This document shows, one piece after another, positions 23,640-34,848 of a stretch of DNA of 64,000 nt. The translations under genes and the position numbers were made by a program. The stretch comes from Hypsibius dujardini (taxonomy: Eukaryota; Tardigrada; Eutardigrada; Parachela; Hypsibiidae). A model generated the notes under the pieces. That model was not told where the DNA came from. It saw only the letters and a list, made by a program, of their open reading frames with translations, and ran no database searches. How positions within the stretch are numbered: position 1 is the stretch's first letter; each line of letters begins with the position of its first letter. The stretch covers positions 62,001 through 126,000 of the forward strand of contig LRSR01006750.1 of the NCBI GenBank assembly GCA_001579985.1, written 5' to 3'.

Positions 23640-25680
23640 AAGAATAATTTAAAAAAACTCAGCCCATCTTAAACTGTAAAAATTTAGTATAATCCCGTTA
23701 CCGTCAATGAAACTCCTATATCTGAAATTGGAGAATCCATTAAAATAATTCTGGCACCATATTCACCAAAGAAATATAATTCAGAGTAGTTTACCAGGTG
23801 GAGATTTTTATTTCTGGACTAACTTTAAAGTTTGTTAATAAGTAAACCGGCCAGCCGATGTAAACGCATGACCATTCAAAGAAAAAGAGAAAAAGAAAAA
23901 CCTATTCTATTAAGAAATCTTGAAAATATTTTTCTTCCAAATTTTTTTATGACCGCAACAAATTAGGAAATAGAATTGGATTTCAACGATGTTCCAGCGT
24001 TTCCGTTTTTCCTTTGTTTGTCTGACGATCTGAAATTATTCTGTCTACACTTTCAAAATGTCATTAATATTTTCCAACGTGTTTAAGCTTTTGTTTTGGA
24101 CTAAAATTTTTGCAATTAATGAGCTGCCATGTGTTAGAGTGAACAGAGTCGACATTGGTAGGAAGGCCTTTTTTGGGGATATCCCATTGCGAACACCAAC
24201 AGTCTTCCAATATTGCAAAATGATTCCTTGAGATTGTTGTATCCAAAATCTATTTAAACGTTTCTTGTTTACAAAGGATAAACTAGTCCGTACGCATGCT
24301 GAAACACTGAAATCCGTTTTTGACGGCAAAATCACGTGACGAAGATTTTTTAAAGTGAATGGGTAGATATACGAAAATGGCGGCTCGGGTGCAACGAGGT
24401 GTCAGATTTCACCTGATCACTTCTTGATTTTAGATTTTCAAATTTTTGGTTTCTGGTACAATAACTTGGATATAAAACGCACGTCACATATTTTATTTTA
24501 TTGGCCTTGCGTGTTCATAAGACGTTTTGAAATGAATGTTTCCAATAAATAATAAGACTTTTTGGAAAACGGTTTACGCGATACTTAATATGCGAAATGT
24601 CGAAACCTCAACAATATACTAAATACTATATACTAAATACGTAAATATATTCCTGGTTTGCGAAACCGAGCCAGCCAATAATGTGCTATACTTTAAAGAA
24701 CATGCGGTAGAAACAAAACGCCACTTACAACCGATAATCAAGAATAAGTTACTGGTGACGAAAAAACAATATGGATCATGTCGACAACAACAGCTCTCTG
24801 ACGATAATACCCAAATGCGAATTCGGGTTTTCAGATTATGGGCTGCGAGCCCGCACAAAGACGGTAAAACGGCCGCACACGCGAACTTGAAAAGGCAAGC
24901 ATTTTTGCGGGCTGAGCGAAATTCGTTTTTAATACCAACAAATTTATTGCCAGTTAGTATACTCATGCTTTTGCGGGCTGGCGAAAAAGATGGAAAATTT
25001 GCGGTCTACCGAAATCGAGCTCGCAAAAATTCAGCAATAATTGTTACCCTTTCAATCAGGCAGAATATTTGTTAACACATCGAGCCAGAGTTCAGTTCAG
25101 CACATGCTTAATTTTGCCATCTCAAAAAATGGGTCAAACCAGATTCTTTTAGCTCTACTCCAATATTTCAAATTATAATAATTAATTTATGTTTTCCAAC
25201 GATGTGAATAAATCGGTCAAACAATAGTGCGGTAGGCTCACAAATCATCACAAATTTGATAATTCTGCCCAAAAATATGATGAATTATTGTAGTTTGTTG
25301 TTCATCTGAGAAGTTTTTAATTAGTCTAAGTAGAGACGTTTTGCAGACGTATTTGGTTTACAAAAACAAATTACGTTTCGGTAAGGGCCCTAAAAGTAAA
25401 GAGACAAATTCTATTTTTGGTCTCTTTAATGTTTTATGAAACTGTCGGCCTCGTAATTGCTGATTTCAGAGAGATGAACTGCATCTTCTTGTCAGGAAAC
25501 GTACTTCAAAGGCGTGAATGCAAAAAGCTGACCCATTTATTACAGGGTAAGCGGCATTTCCTTTAATTTTAACGACGGCTAGTCATTTACGTAAACTGAA
25601 GTTGCCGTTAAAAACTCAGCAAATGGCCGTAAGGTCCCCGGGTGCATACCCTTTCACATGAAAGGATTGTTGCCATTGAC
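23640..25680. other. Gene desert, nothing recognised
   Basis: Two kilobases of AT-rich sequence hold scattered short frames. A minus-strand frame at 24045-24335 looked transposase-like at first but has no catalytic motif. No RNA gene was seen. Confidence 0.4.
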
Positions 25681-25689
25681 TGCTGTATG

Positions 25690-26980
25690 TGAGATTGCCA
25701 AAAATGCCCTGTTATTGTGCTTTGAATATGTTTAAGGTGCCTCTTTCACTCCATTCCGGAAGAAGGAAAGTGGAATTTGACCGATTGTTGTCGGCACCAC
25801 CATCCGCCGATTGCTGGAATGGATTTAAGCCGTCGTGCTTTGGAGGCAATAGGAGCGTTATTGCGTCTCACCCACCTCAGATATGGAACACAAAGAGGAG
25901 CGAAAGCGGCTGCTCGTGCTTCACGGGTTTTAATGACAGCTGGCGGAGAAACGCGAATTTTGTTGAAAATTGACTTCAAAAACGCGTTCAACACCATCCG
26001 AAGGGACAGTTGATGCACGCTGTTCAGTTACACGTACCGCACCTTTGTCCTGGTGTGGTAAACGTTCCCTTCCATACTGTTATTTGGCGAAGTCTGGCTT
26101 TCCTCGGAAAGTGGTGTCCAGCAGGGCGACCCGCTCGGCCCGCTGCTGTTCTGCTCGATGACCCGTAATCTCTCTCAATCCAAGGAATTGCCTCTCAATA
26201 GCTGGTACCTGGAAGATGCCACATTAAGCGGAACGGTGGAAATAGTTATAGAAGACCTACTTTGCGTGCAGCGGGTGAGGATGAAAACCAGACTGGAACT
26301 CAGCAAGGGGAAATGTGAGGTCTTTGTCTACGGCGACGACAGAGAGTCCAGAGCAGCGACAACGGCTTTGCTGCTGCAGATAGTCAGATTTGCAGTTTCC
26401 CACATTGGAGGAGTCTAGCTGTTCGGTGCACCACTCCATGCAGCGGGCATTGGAGTTGTCATCGAGAAGAGAACGGCAGCCATCAATCTACTCACTGGCC
26501 GCTTACCGTTGTTGTCTGCTCATTTTTGCCTTTATTTTGGAAAACTACCTGGCGGTCCCGAAAGTGGTCTACACATCCCGTACCTCCCCGGCTTGAATGA
26601 AACCGAACAAGCTAGCCGAATTGGACACGGTCATCCGTACATGCCTGACTGAGTGTGGCAACAAGCGACTCTTCCCATCAGCAGTAGTTTCGGGCATTCG
26701 GCAAACATTTTAACTATGTCACTTGGAGTATCTCGCTTCGCTACATTTTATCCGTCACTTGATGCAGCAGATCTTCCCTGGTATGGACCTGAACAACGCG
26801 ACAGCAAAATCAACATTCCGATGGGAAGCAGTGAGTCGCATACCCACACCGGCCGAACCGAAGACGCAGAAATGGTGGAACATTTGGGTTTTGAGAGTTA
26901 TAGCACAAAGAATCAAAAAATTCCTGTGTCGAGTTCTAGTACAGGCGTGGGGCTATACAGCTTGGGGCGTAGCTAAACGG
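25690..26980 (+). mobile_element. RLE-type non-LTR retrotransposon fragment, RT region, decayed
   Basis: The segment encodes reverse transcriptase motifs across several frames: LLKIDFKNAFNTIRRD, then GVQQGDPLGPLLFC, then SWYLEDATLSG. In the last, the usual DD of the active site reads ED. Downstream is KTRLELSKGKCEVFVYGD. The order and wording match the LINE family whose C-terminal parts lie at 30.4 and 40.4 kb. Several frame changes and the altered active site show that it is dead. Confidence 0.8.
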
Positions 26981-26999
26981 ATATTTTTGGAAATTATAG

Positions 27000-27155
27000 G
27001 AGGTAAACGAAATACAGGAGGTATACGAGTTACAAGATTTATAGGATTTATAGGAGGTATAAGAGGCATGAGAAGTATAGGGGGAATAGACGTTGTAGGA
27101 GGCATTGGAGGTATAGGAGGTATAGGAGGTATAGGAGTTGCCGGAAGTATAGGCG
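27000..27155 (+). repeat. (GGAGGTATA)n simple repeat
   Basis: Imperfect 9-bp units GGAGGTATA and 6-bp GGTATA variants occur at the 3' end of the LINE fragment. The complementary motif (CTCCTATAA) forms a tract at 29990-30110, upstream of the next LINE fragment. Confidence 0.85.
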
Positions 27156-28780
27156 CTCTACGGATGACTCTCAGACTAAATTTTAGGCTGGACACTGTAA
27201 TAAGCCCGAAAAAAGGGCTGGAATCAGCCTGTTTCTAAACTTGATGCGCTCAGCCTTTCTTTCCGCCGCAATGTAGCCTAGAATACAGGCTAAATTTTTT
27301 AAATTAGTCCGCCTCATGCGAAACACCCATTTCCCATCATCGTTCCACCCTGGATTTCCCCCAGCCCTCTTGAAAGTTTTCAACTGACGCGGGAGATTAG
27401 TGCCGTGTGCAGACCGCGTAGTTAGGCTTGAGACTTGGAATTCAATTCAGATTTGTCTAACTTTGCCTGGTGTTGAAAAAATTAATCGGCTGTTTTTGTT
27501 CTCTTAAGCACTCATGAGTATCATTTCATTTTGCGTAGATTGCGACCAATTAGTCTGCTATTGAATCATGTGAGCACTAGAATTATGAAACATCAGAGGA
27601 TTTGTGTTCCTGTATTGTTGTTGTTGTGTGGAATCTGATTGGATTTAACGGCTTACAATGTACCTTACCGAATTAGCTCGAATCACGGTCTAATAATTTG
27701 GCACTGTTGGTTTAGCTTTTTTGCTTTCAGTTTGAATGTGGCCTGGGCGAATTCCCATGAATTAATCGATCATTTTCATTGGTCTCTAAAAGACACGCCT
27801 GTAGGCAATGCACTTTCGATTGGCCGAATTGCTAAAAAAACAGGGTGGAACCAGGCTGAAAATCAACCTGGTGCAGTGCTGACCCATGTTGAATTCGCAT
27901 AGAGACTCAAGCTGTATCTAGCCTACATTCCAGCCATGGTAACCAGTGTCGTATACAAGCTGTAGAGCATGGAACATTTCAGTCTTTTCAAGCAGTCATT
28001 TTGACTGGATTCCAGTCTGTTTTAACAAAGTTAAACCAGGCTGTATCCAGGCAGGAACCAGTCATAAGTTATCCATAGGGAGGTATAGGAAGTCGATCCG
28101 TCCGTCGATCCATCTGTAATCCCGTCCGGTAATTCATCCGCTGGTTCGTCTGTCCTTTCGTCTGTCTACATCGCCGTCAGCGTGTCTGCCCGTTTAGTCC
28201 ATCGGTCTGTCCGTCTGTCAGTCCGTGGATTGCTTGATGAACCTTAAGGATTGTTGACTGCCGGAAAAATTACTTGCTGTGGATGGACAGTAGACGGACG
28301 TATCGTTGTTTTGTTTTTTTTTTGTTTCTTTATCTGTTTCTGTTTTTATGTTTGTTTTCTGTTTGTGTCTGTGAAATTGTTTTTTGTCCGCCCTGTTACA
28401 GAGGTTGAACAACTTGATGGTGCTCAGTGACTCGTGTTCACACTTCTGCAGCGCGCCTTATCTGATTTTCAGTCTCGTAAACCCAAAACATGCTCCGCTC
28501 AATATCGCATGTGTGATACATTTCTTGTCTCATTCGAATGCAAAGATGAGTCGCAAACTAGATTTGGGCCTAAGGGAGTCTATTTTGACATTGGTCAGTT
28601 TGAAATATTCATCCAGAAAAATGGTGGAAACATCAAAGCTCAGGAATATCTTTGTTTCTTAGAGAACAGTATCTAATTTCATCAGGAAAAATAACAACAA
28701 GGAAGCCGAAAATGATACTGCACCGTCATCGGTGAAACCCCTATGGCTCCCCGAACCGCCGAACTCTGGGTCTGGTGGCT
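27156..28780. other. Repeat-derived spacer
   Basis: It contains short words such as CCAGGCTG and CAGTCTG in both orientations (27.2-28.1 kb) and a (TCCG/TCTG)n tract at about 28085-28220. A plus-strand frame at 28434-28676 is protein-like but unplaced. No gene is supported. Confidence 0.35.
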
Positions 28781-28839
28781 GCCACTGAAAAAGAACTCTC
28801 AGGACCGAATCCGCTGACCCATTGTGCATTATCCTAGAA

Positions 28840-29520
28840 GTGCGGTGTGTCGGCTACAAGTATTGCTCGCGTGGTTAGCCAGGATTTGGAGGGGAAGGTG
28901 CAGAAAAAGTGCCGTCTTTATGCCCTATTAAACAAGCGAGCTAAACAACGGGTGGACTGAGGCCCGAGGTTCTTGCGCTACATCAACGGCCGTAAGTGGA
29001 AGATTGTTGTTACCATTGATGAGGCCTGGGTGTATCTGACTGACGTTAACGGGATTCGGAAGATTTATTACGAGTTTCGGGGAGAACGGAGTCCGGAAAG
29101 TTGGACCAATTTCTGAAAGGACTCAAGGGCGTCTTGTTTATGGCCGGCGTTTGCTCTTGTGGAAAACCGCGATCCGCTTTGTCAAGCCCGGAGCAAAATC
29201 AATAGTGAGTACTACATCCAACATATTTTGAAGCCGCTTTTCAAGAACAACATTCGGAAACTATTTCCGGGATAGCATATCAACAAGGTCGTCTTCCACC
29301 ATGACAGTGTTCCAGCTGACTCTTCCGCAATAATTCAAGAACAGCTTCGAAACTCCGGAATCAAGTGCATTCCGAAAGAGCACTGGATAGGCAACAGCCT
29401 TGACCTGGCCCCCATGGATTTCGGTGTAAATGGTCTGTTTAAATGGAAATTGTTTGACCAAGCTGCCACTACAGTGGCACGTTTGGCACGAGTTATGCGA
29501 TAGGTGTGGTTGAGTTTGGA
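28840..29520 (+). mobile_element. maT-like mariner transposase relic (DD37D)
   Basis: The plus strand reads VVSQDLEGKVQKKCRLYALL, then GPRFLRYINGRKWKIVVTID, EAWVYL (first catalytic Asp), then VFHHDSVPADSS (second Asp), then SLDLAPMDFGVNGLFKWKL (third Asp). Exactly 37 residues separate the last two aspartates, the spacing of the maT clade of Tc1/mariner rather than the 34 of classic mariner. In-frame stops near 28970, 29120 and 29275 and frame changes show a pseudogene. No terminal inverted repeats were identified. Confidence 0.8.
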
Positions 29521-29989
29521 CCAAATGAAATCAATAACGATTCGCGATCGTGATGAAAACGTGTTAAATTCACGATAGAGAGGCAGGGGCTTCAAATTGA
29601 GCCTGTTTTGAAAAATTCAAAGTGAAATTGTACACGTGGGAATTCATTAAAAACTGAGCACCATCAAGTTGTTTAACCTCTTTATCTGCTGATGTATTTG
29701 GGTATGAATTATTTGTGACTATGTACCTTCTTGTGTCTGTCCTACTTTGCTTTTGCGTCTACGTCCTTTTTAGTGTATCAGTATTCTACTAATGTTTTGC
29801 GTAGTAGAATAGTCCGGTTCGTCGGCCAACAATCCAGTGGGCTCACTCAAGGCCAAAAATTTGACCGTTAGTCCGAATGGTGATCGAACCATTTCGACTT
29901 AAATTGTTTTTAAATCAAATGAAAATTTGGATAAAACTGAACTGATATGATATTGAAACTGAACTGAACTGAACTGAACTATTTTTCCT

Positions 29990-30110
29990 ATAGCTTTTAT
30001 ACATCCTTTATTTCTATATTTCTTATAAATCTTATATCTCCTATAACTCTTTTAACTCCTATAACTCCTTTAATTCTTACATTTCCTATTTATTCTTACA
30101 ATTCCCATAA
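29990..30110 (-). repeat. (CTCCTATAA)n simple repeat
   Basis: It is an AT-rich degenerate array, complementary to the tract at 27000-27155. Confidence 0.75.
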
Positions 30111-30399
30111 CAGTTAGTATTCCCTTGAACCGCTTGATACTGGCATAACCATTTAGCTAGGCCCCAAGTTTTACAGTCTTATGTCTGTACTAGAATTTTA
30201 CACAGAATTTTTTTAATGGCAATAAAGCATTACAACTCCTTGACTCCAACTCCAAAAAAAAGATCAGACACTCAAATTTCATTGTGATGAAACTCGTCAG
30301 TAGTGGGAAATTTCACTGAGTGACTGCGCAGTGCAAATAAATAAAACAATCGCCACTTACATAGACAAAGCGCTAGTATTAGCGGTGAACACAAAGGAG

Positions 30400-30960
30400 C
30401 ATGGTTGAACGCCTTGCCTACCTCCGGTCTAGGCAAGTTACTGGACGACGTTGCGTTGTGGGTAACCGTTGCATTGCGGCTTGGGGTGTTGTTTGTCTTC
30501 CTCGCAAGTGCACATGCGGCAAACAAGTCGATGAGGGTTGTCACAACGAACTCCCCTGCAAGTTCAACTCGAATTGTCATAGCCGCCATTGCTCGTTGAA
30601 CAACGTCTTGAAACGAGCACTGATCAGTGCTTCTATGCCAGTCATCTGTGAACCTTCTGGACTAATACGCCAAGATAAAAAACGACCGGACGGCATGAGC
30701 ATGGTCCCTTGGATGCAGGGCAAGGTCTTGCTGAGAGACGTCACTGTTTGGAACATCATGGCATCATCCCACAGTGGAGGATCAATGCATCCGCAGGCAA
30801 AGTGGCCCACCAGGCTGAGATGAGGATGCATCGAACATACCGAAACTTAGAAGGGCGGTTTATTTTGTTTCAGTGGCCTTGGAGACGTTTGACGTTTGGG
30901 GGAAGGAAGCGAGGGTATTGATTGCGGAAATCGCCAGGTATATTATCATTGACTACATTG
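30400..30960 (+). mobile_element. LINE fragment: zinc knuckle and restriction-like endonuclease (RLE)
   Basis: The plus strand encodes NALPTSGLGKLLDDVALWVT, a Cys/His segment (CTCGKQVDE...C...HSRH), then VLKRALISASMPVICEPSGL and KRPDGMSMVPWMQGKVLLRD. The PD-x-W-x-G-K layout is the C-terminal endonuclease of RLE-type non-LTR elements. The tail (YRNLEGRFILF, then ETFDVWGKEARVLIAEIARY in another frame) completes it. There are at least two frame changes. It is the same family as 25.7-27.0 and 40.4-40.9 kb. Confidence 0.78.
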
Positions 30961-32030
30961 GGACCGTTATAATTCTTTGATCTTGAGTACAGTATACGTT
31001 CATATCTTAGTTTTTTTTGCAAAAGGGCTTCTTCGGATAATTACTTGTGATTACTTTTCCTTCTGCTATACCATCAAGTCGTATGGTTTCTGTTGGGTCT
31101 TCAAAGCCATTTATTTTTTTGACTAGATTCATGTCTGTTTGTCTGTCTGCCTGTCGCTGTGTCTTTTTCATGTTGTCTCCGCTTCCTGATCTGCAACATC
31201 AGGCGTAGTCTGCTACGCGGTGCGACAGTTCTTGCTCCATTAAATTAGGCGTTGTTACGCTACGTTAGTGCGTCGGTTCCTGATCCGGAAAGTCAGGCGT
31301 ACCCGGGTCACGTAAAGCCGGCACCTTATAACTGCGTATAATCCTACGAGAAACCGAAAAAAACCCGATACTCGAATGCTGACCTAACACGATTAACTCC
31401 GCCAAGTGTCGCATGCTTTTTCACTTTTCATGTGTTTCTTGTGTCTTTCCTGCCTGTGTTTATTACTATCTATAATGAATTGTTTCTATATTGCTGAACA
31501 ATTTACTGATCAAACATCACACGTCAAAACATCAAATGGGTTCATATCATTTTAACATTATTGGTCCCCAGCCATAACTGGCAGGTAGAAACGGAACTTT
31601 TTGTGGTTAGCATAATTATTTTAATCAAAATATTTTCATTATTATAAACCATTTTTAAATATGTCAATTTAGAATACGAAGACAAATACAGTAGACATAG
31701 ACACGATAACAGGACTGGTAACAAGCAGGCAAACAAGCAGACAGGCAGGCAAATAAACAGACATACCTATTGATGGGTGCTCAGATGGAGAATAAAACAA
31801 ATACTAAACGACGTGTAGATATTTTTTGTGACAAGATGACGGGCCGTAATTTTGGAGAAGCAGAACTGAACTCCAAGAAACGGGTGAAAGTTACGCAAAC
31901 AACTGGCATGCACCTGGGGTAAGAAAATGGGTGGAGCTTTTTGAGTTAGGATTATTGAATGCAACATAGTTTCACGTCCTGAAGATAAAAAAATATTCTA
32001 CGTGCTCCATACCAACGATATTTAAGTATG
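30961..32030. other. Spacer, nothing recognised
   Basis: It holds short TCTG and GACA/GGCA tracts at about 31130-31160 and 31720-31765. No coding region is supported. Confidence 0.4.
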
Positions 32031-32033
32031 TGT

Positions 32034-32480
32034 TTTTGTGTCTCTCTGTGGCTGTCTTTCTGGTTTTCAGTCTGTCCATCCATTATCTGACTGTCATTCT
32101 GTTGTCTGTCTATGGTCAATGTGCCTGCCTGTCGGTCTGTGATCTGACTGCCTGTTTTTCTGCATATCTGTTCGTCTTTTTGACTATAGGTCTGCCTCCA
32201 TGGTCTGTCTTTTTGCCTGTCTGTTTATTTGTCTTGCTGTTATTTTGTCTGTCTATTCATGATTTGTCTATCTATAATCTGTCTGTCTGTCGGTCCATCT
32301 GTTTGCCTGGGTCTACCGGTCTGTTTGTCTACCTGTTTAACCATCGAGAACAGGTAAACGCATGAGAAGACAGACAACGGCCAAACATAGAAGCAGATAT
32401 ATTGATTTGGCAGTCACAAAGACTTGCAGACAAATCGGCAAAAAGAAAGACAAACAGGACAAACAGTTAGTAAGACGGAA
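32034..32480. repeat. (TCTG)n array flipping to (GACA)n at an inverted centre
   Basis: From about 32034 to 32340 the plus strand is TCTG/TGCC-rich. From about 32350 to 32475 it becomes GACA/AACA-rich. The switch sits at CCTGTTTA-N10-ACAGGTAAA (about 32330-32360). The block is therefore a large imperfect hairpin. Confidence 0.75.
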
Positions 32481-32890
32481 ACAAAAGGTTACATGTAAGC
32501 CTAACTTATTGCACGTTTTCATTTATTCGTCCATCATTTTTTCTCATCCATCCTACCCAGTGCCAACATTTACAGCTTTCAAATTTGCATGGGCTCATAT
32601 TTAAATACCGGATTTCCGTTTATTCCACAGAATGATCGTTTAATAGTTTCAAAACTAAAACATTTTTTAAGCCATTTCGTAACTTATTGAACAAATTAAA
32701 CTGTCTGAATTTCACACTGCGTCCGATCAGCTGTTAAGCCCGCACAAATTTTCTGAAATGTTGGGCCGGAAAAATCAGTGAAATTTGCAGTCCTATATTT
32801 ATGAGTCTGCATTAGCAAGTAACTTTTCCGTACCTCCGATTGGGCGTTTATTGTGCGCAAAACGCTTTCAATAGCCGGCTAACTTTGCGT
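32481..32890. other. Spacer, nothing recognised
   Basis: AT-rich, no motif-bearing frames and no repeat of note. Confidence 0.4.
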
Positions 32891-32894
32891 GGAC

Positions 32895-33035
32895 CAACAA
32901 CCACAACGTGGAGCGACGTCAGCAACATGGGCAACATCAATAACGTGGAGCAACTTCAGCAGCCTGGAGCAAAATCAGCAACGTGAGGCAACGTGGTGCA
33001 ACGTGAGGCAACATTGGCAACTTGGGGCAACAAGT
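32895..33035 (-). repeat. GCAACGTG minisatellite, inverse copy of 23290-23630
   Basis: Imperfect units GCAACGTGGAGC, GCAACGTGAGGC and GCAACTT are the reverse complement of the ACGTTGC array 9.5 kb upstream. Confidence 0.8.
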
Positions 33036-34848
33036 GCATTATAAGAAAGAAATGGTCTCTTAAAAAAAGGACGTGTACAAATCTCGTCATACCTATTCTT
33101 TTGTGCCAACACTCTGTTATGGCTCTGATAATTGGAAAGATTTAGACGACCAAAGTTTTTGAGACGTAAGCGGAGACAGAAAAGAAAAACCAATTAGTCA
33201 GTGCATTTGGCACAACTGAAATTCAAGGGGTCGAGTGCCCCCCCGAGTGCTCCCCCCATTCACACAGCTCTGAATCCTATGATGACAGGCAGAACAAGAT
33301 AATGGCGAAGTGACTAGAAAAGTCCACTCGCACTGCATATCAGAACCGCATCCTCAAACAAACGTAGATTGAAATATTTGATAATCGGGAAAACTCCACA
33401 AAGTAGAGTAATGACCCGTATGTAGCGCGGATATTATTTACCTAGTGTTACCCATTTACCCATATAGTTTTATCTAAGTCAGCACGTGATAACCCATGTG
33501 ATAAAATGATCTGCTTTTCACATGGAAAATCTGCTACGATAACGAATTACATCTGCTTTAACGCGCTTCCTCACTTTGCGGACATTCGTTGGCACCATAA
33601 CGTAACATTTAATTACATGCAACTGCTTGTATATTACTTGAAAAGTTTTTATTTTAGTTTAATTTCGTAATAATATACTACTAGGCTGATCCCATGTTGC
33701 TGAAAGTTTTTATCTCCCAACTGGAAATGAACTCTAAAATATACAGAATTAGAATTTAAATATTTTTAAGTTTGTGTAAGGTAAGAAAACAAAATTAAAA
33801 CCACAACATTCAATCACACAATCAACCGCAAATGAAACATAATCATTTGTAAATATTATTTAAAGCAGCAGGTGTTGCCAACAAAAAAACAACAATCCAA
33901 CCATACCGATTGCTTGGGAGCGTTTTCAGATTTTATCTTAGTTCGAATCCTGTGCTTTCAAACTAATATGTAACCGTAATGATTCACCATAGCCAGGAAA
34001 TTGTTGTACTTGGTAGTACCTGACAAACAGCTGAAATATTAATGTTGAAGGCCAGAAAAAGATTTGAAATTTCATACGGTTGGATTGGAGGTTGATTGGT
34101 TGATTGATTGCTGTTGATCTTGTGGTTTTTGGTTTTTCTCTTATCTGTTTATGCCGCTTTATCACACTACATCTGACGGAAACATACTTAGAACCTATAA
34201 ATGATTCATTTTGATAGTCTTAAGTTAATTCTCAGTCCGCAAATGAAAAAATGGCATCTTTTCGTAACATGAGAAAAACTAAACAATCTTATTTCACGAA
34301 TTCAAACAAAATTAAAACTTAACCTATAACCTATAAGCAGCTGCATGCAGTTAAATACTAATCTGAAAAAGCACAGTATCATATCAAACAAATACACTCC
34401 AATAGCTGCACCAGAAAACCACTCCGTGACATGTGTGCGAATAGTTTTAGTTCCCTAACTTTGCTTTACTTAACCTTATCCCATGTCCCATGAGCTTATT
34501 ATCATCTGTTGATAGGATCAGATAAAATGGCACGGAAGTAAAATGCTCACAATTGACAATTTTTTAGCTGCAGCTCCTTTTGCCCATCCCAGGTCTGATC
34601 AATAATTATGATCGCCCAAAGAAGCAAAATTAACTAAACTTCGAATTTCCAGATTTGGACGCATTTAAACTTCCTTAAAATTTTCACCATGGTAACTGCC
34701 AACCATGTGTATCTGCATTATCATCCGTGAATGGGGTCCCCAGGGTGGCTGCCAAATATCAGCGTCGTGTGAATAGAACCACCCTGAAGTAGTCGTAATC
34801 TCCTTTGAAGTATTGAGAGACGCCGTGAACTCATCGCCACATATCGCA
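33036..34848. other. Intergenic region upstream of the BTB gene
   Basis: No coding exon was recognised. A GTTCGAATCC word near 33940 resembles a tRNA B box, but no A box or cloverleaf surrounds it. The promoter of the BTB gene should lie near 34.7-34.85 kb. The frame in front of its ATG stays open, so a further upstream exon cannot be excluded. Confidence 0.4.

Noticed and set aside
23255-23672. Plus-strand frames at 23.26-23.67 kb
   Set aside because: They are read from the ACGTTGC minisatellite and have no other coding signal.
24045-24335. Minus-strand frame that looked transposase-like
   Set aside because: No catalytic triad or zinc motif was found, and the resemblance was only in composition.
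32030-32365. Hydrophobic frame resembling a membrane protein (many Leu/Val/Cys/Ser)
   Set aside because: TCTG arrays always translate to such strings. The same false membrane signal appears at 2.45, 3.4, 7.1 and 13.3 kb.
33930-33960. GTTCGAATCC, a tRNA B-box-like word
   Set aside because: No A box at the right distance and no cloverleaf could be drawn. The similar word near 8665 fails the same test.
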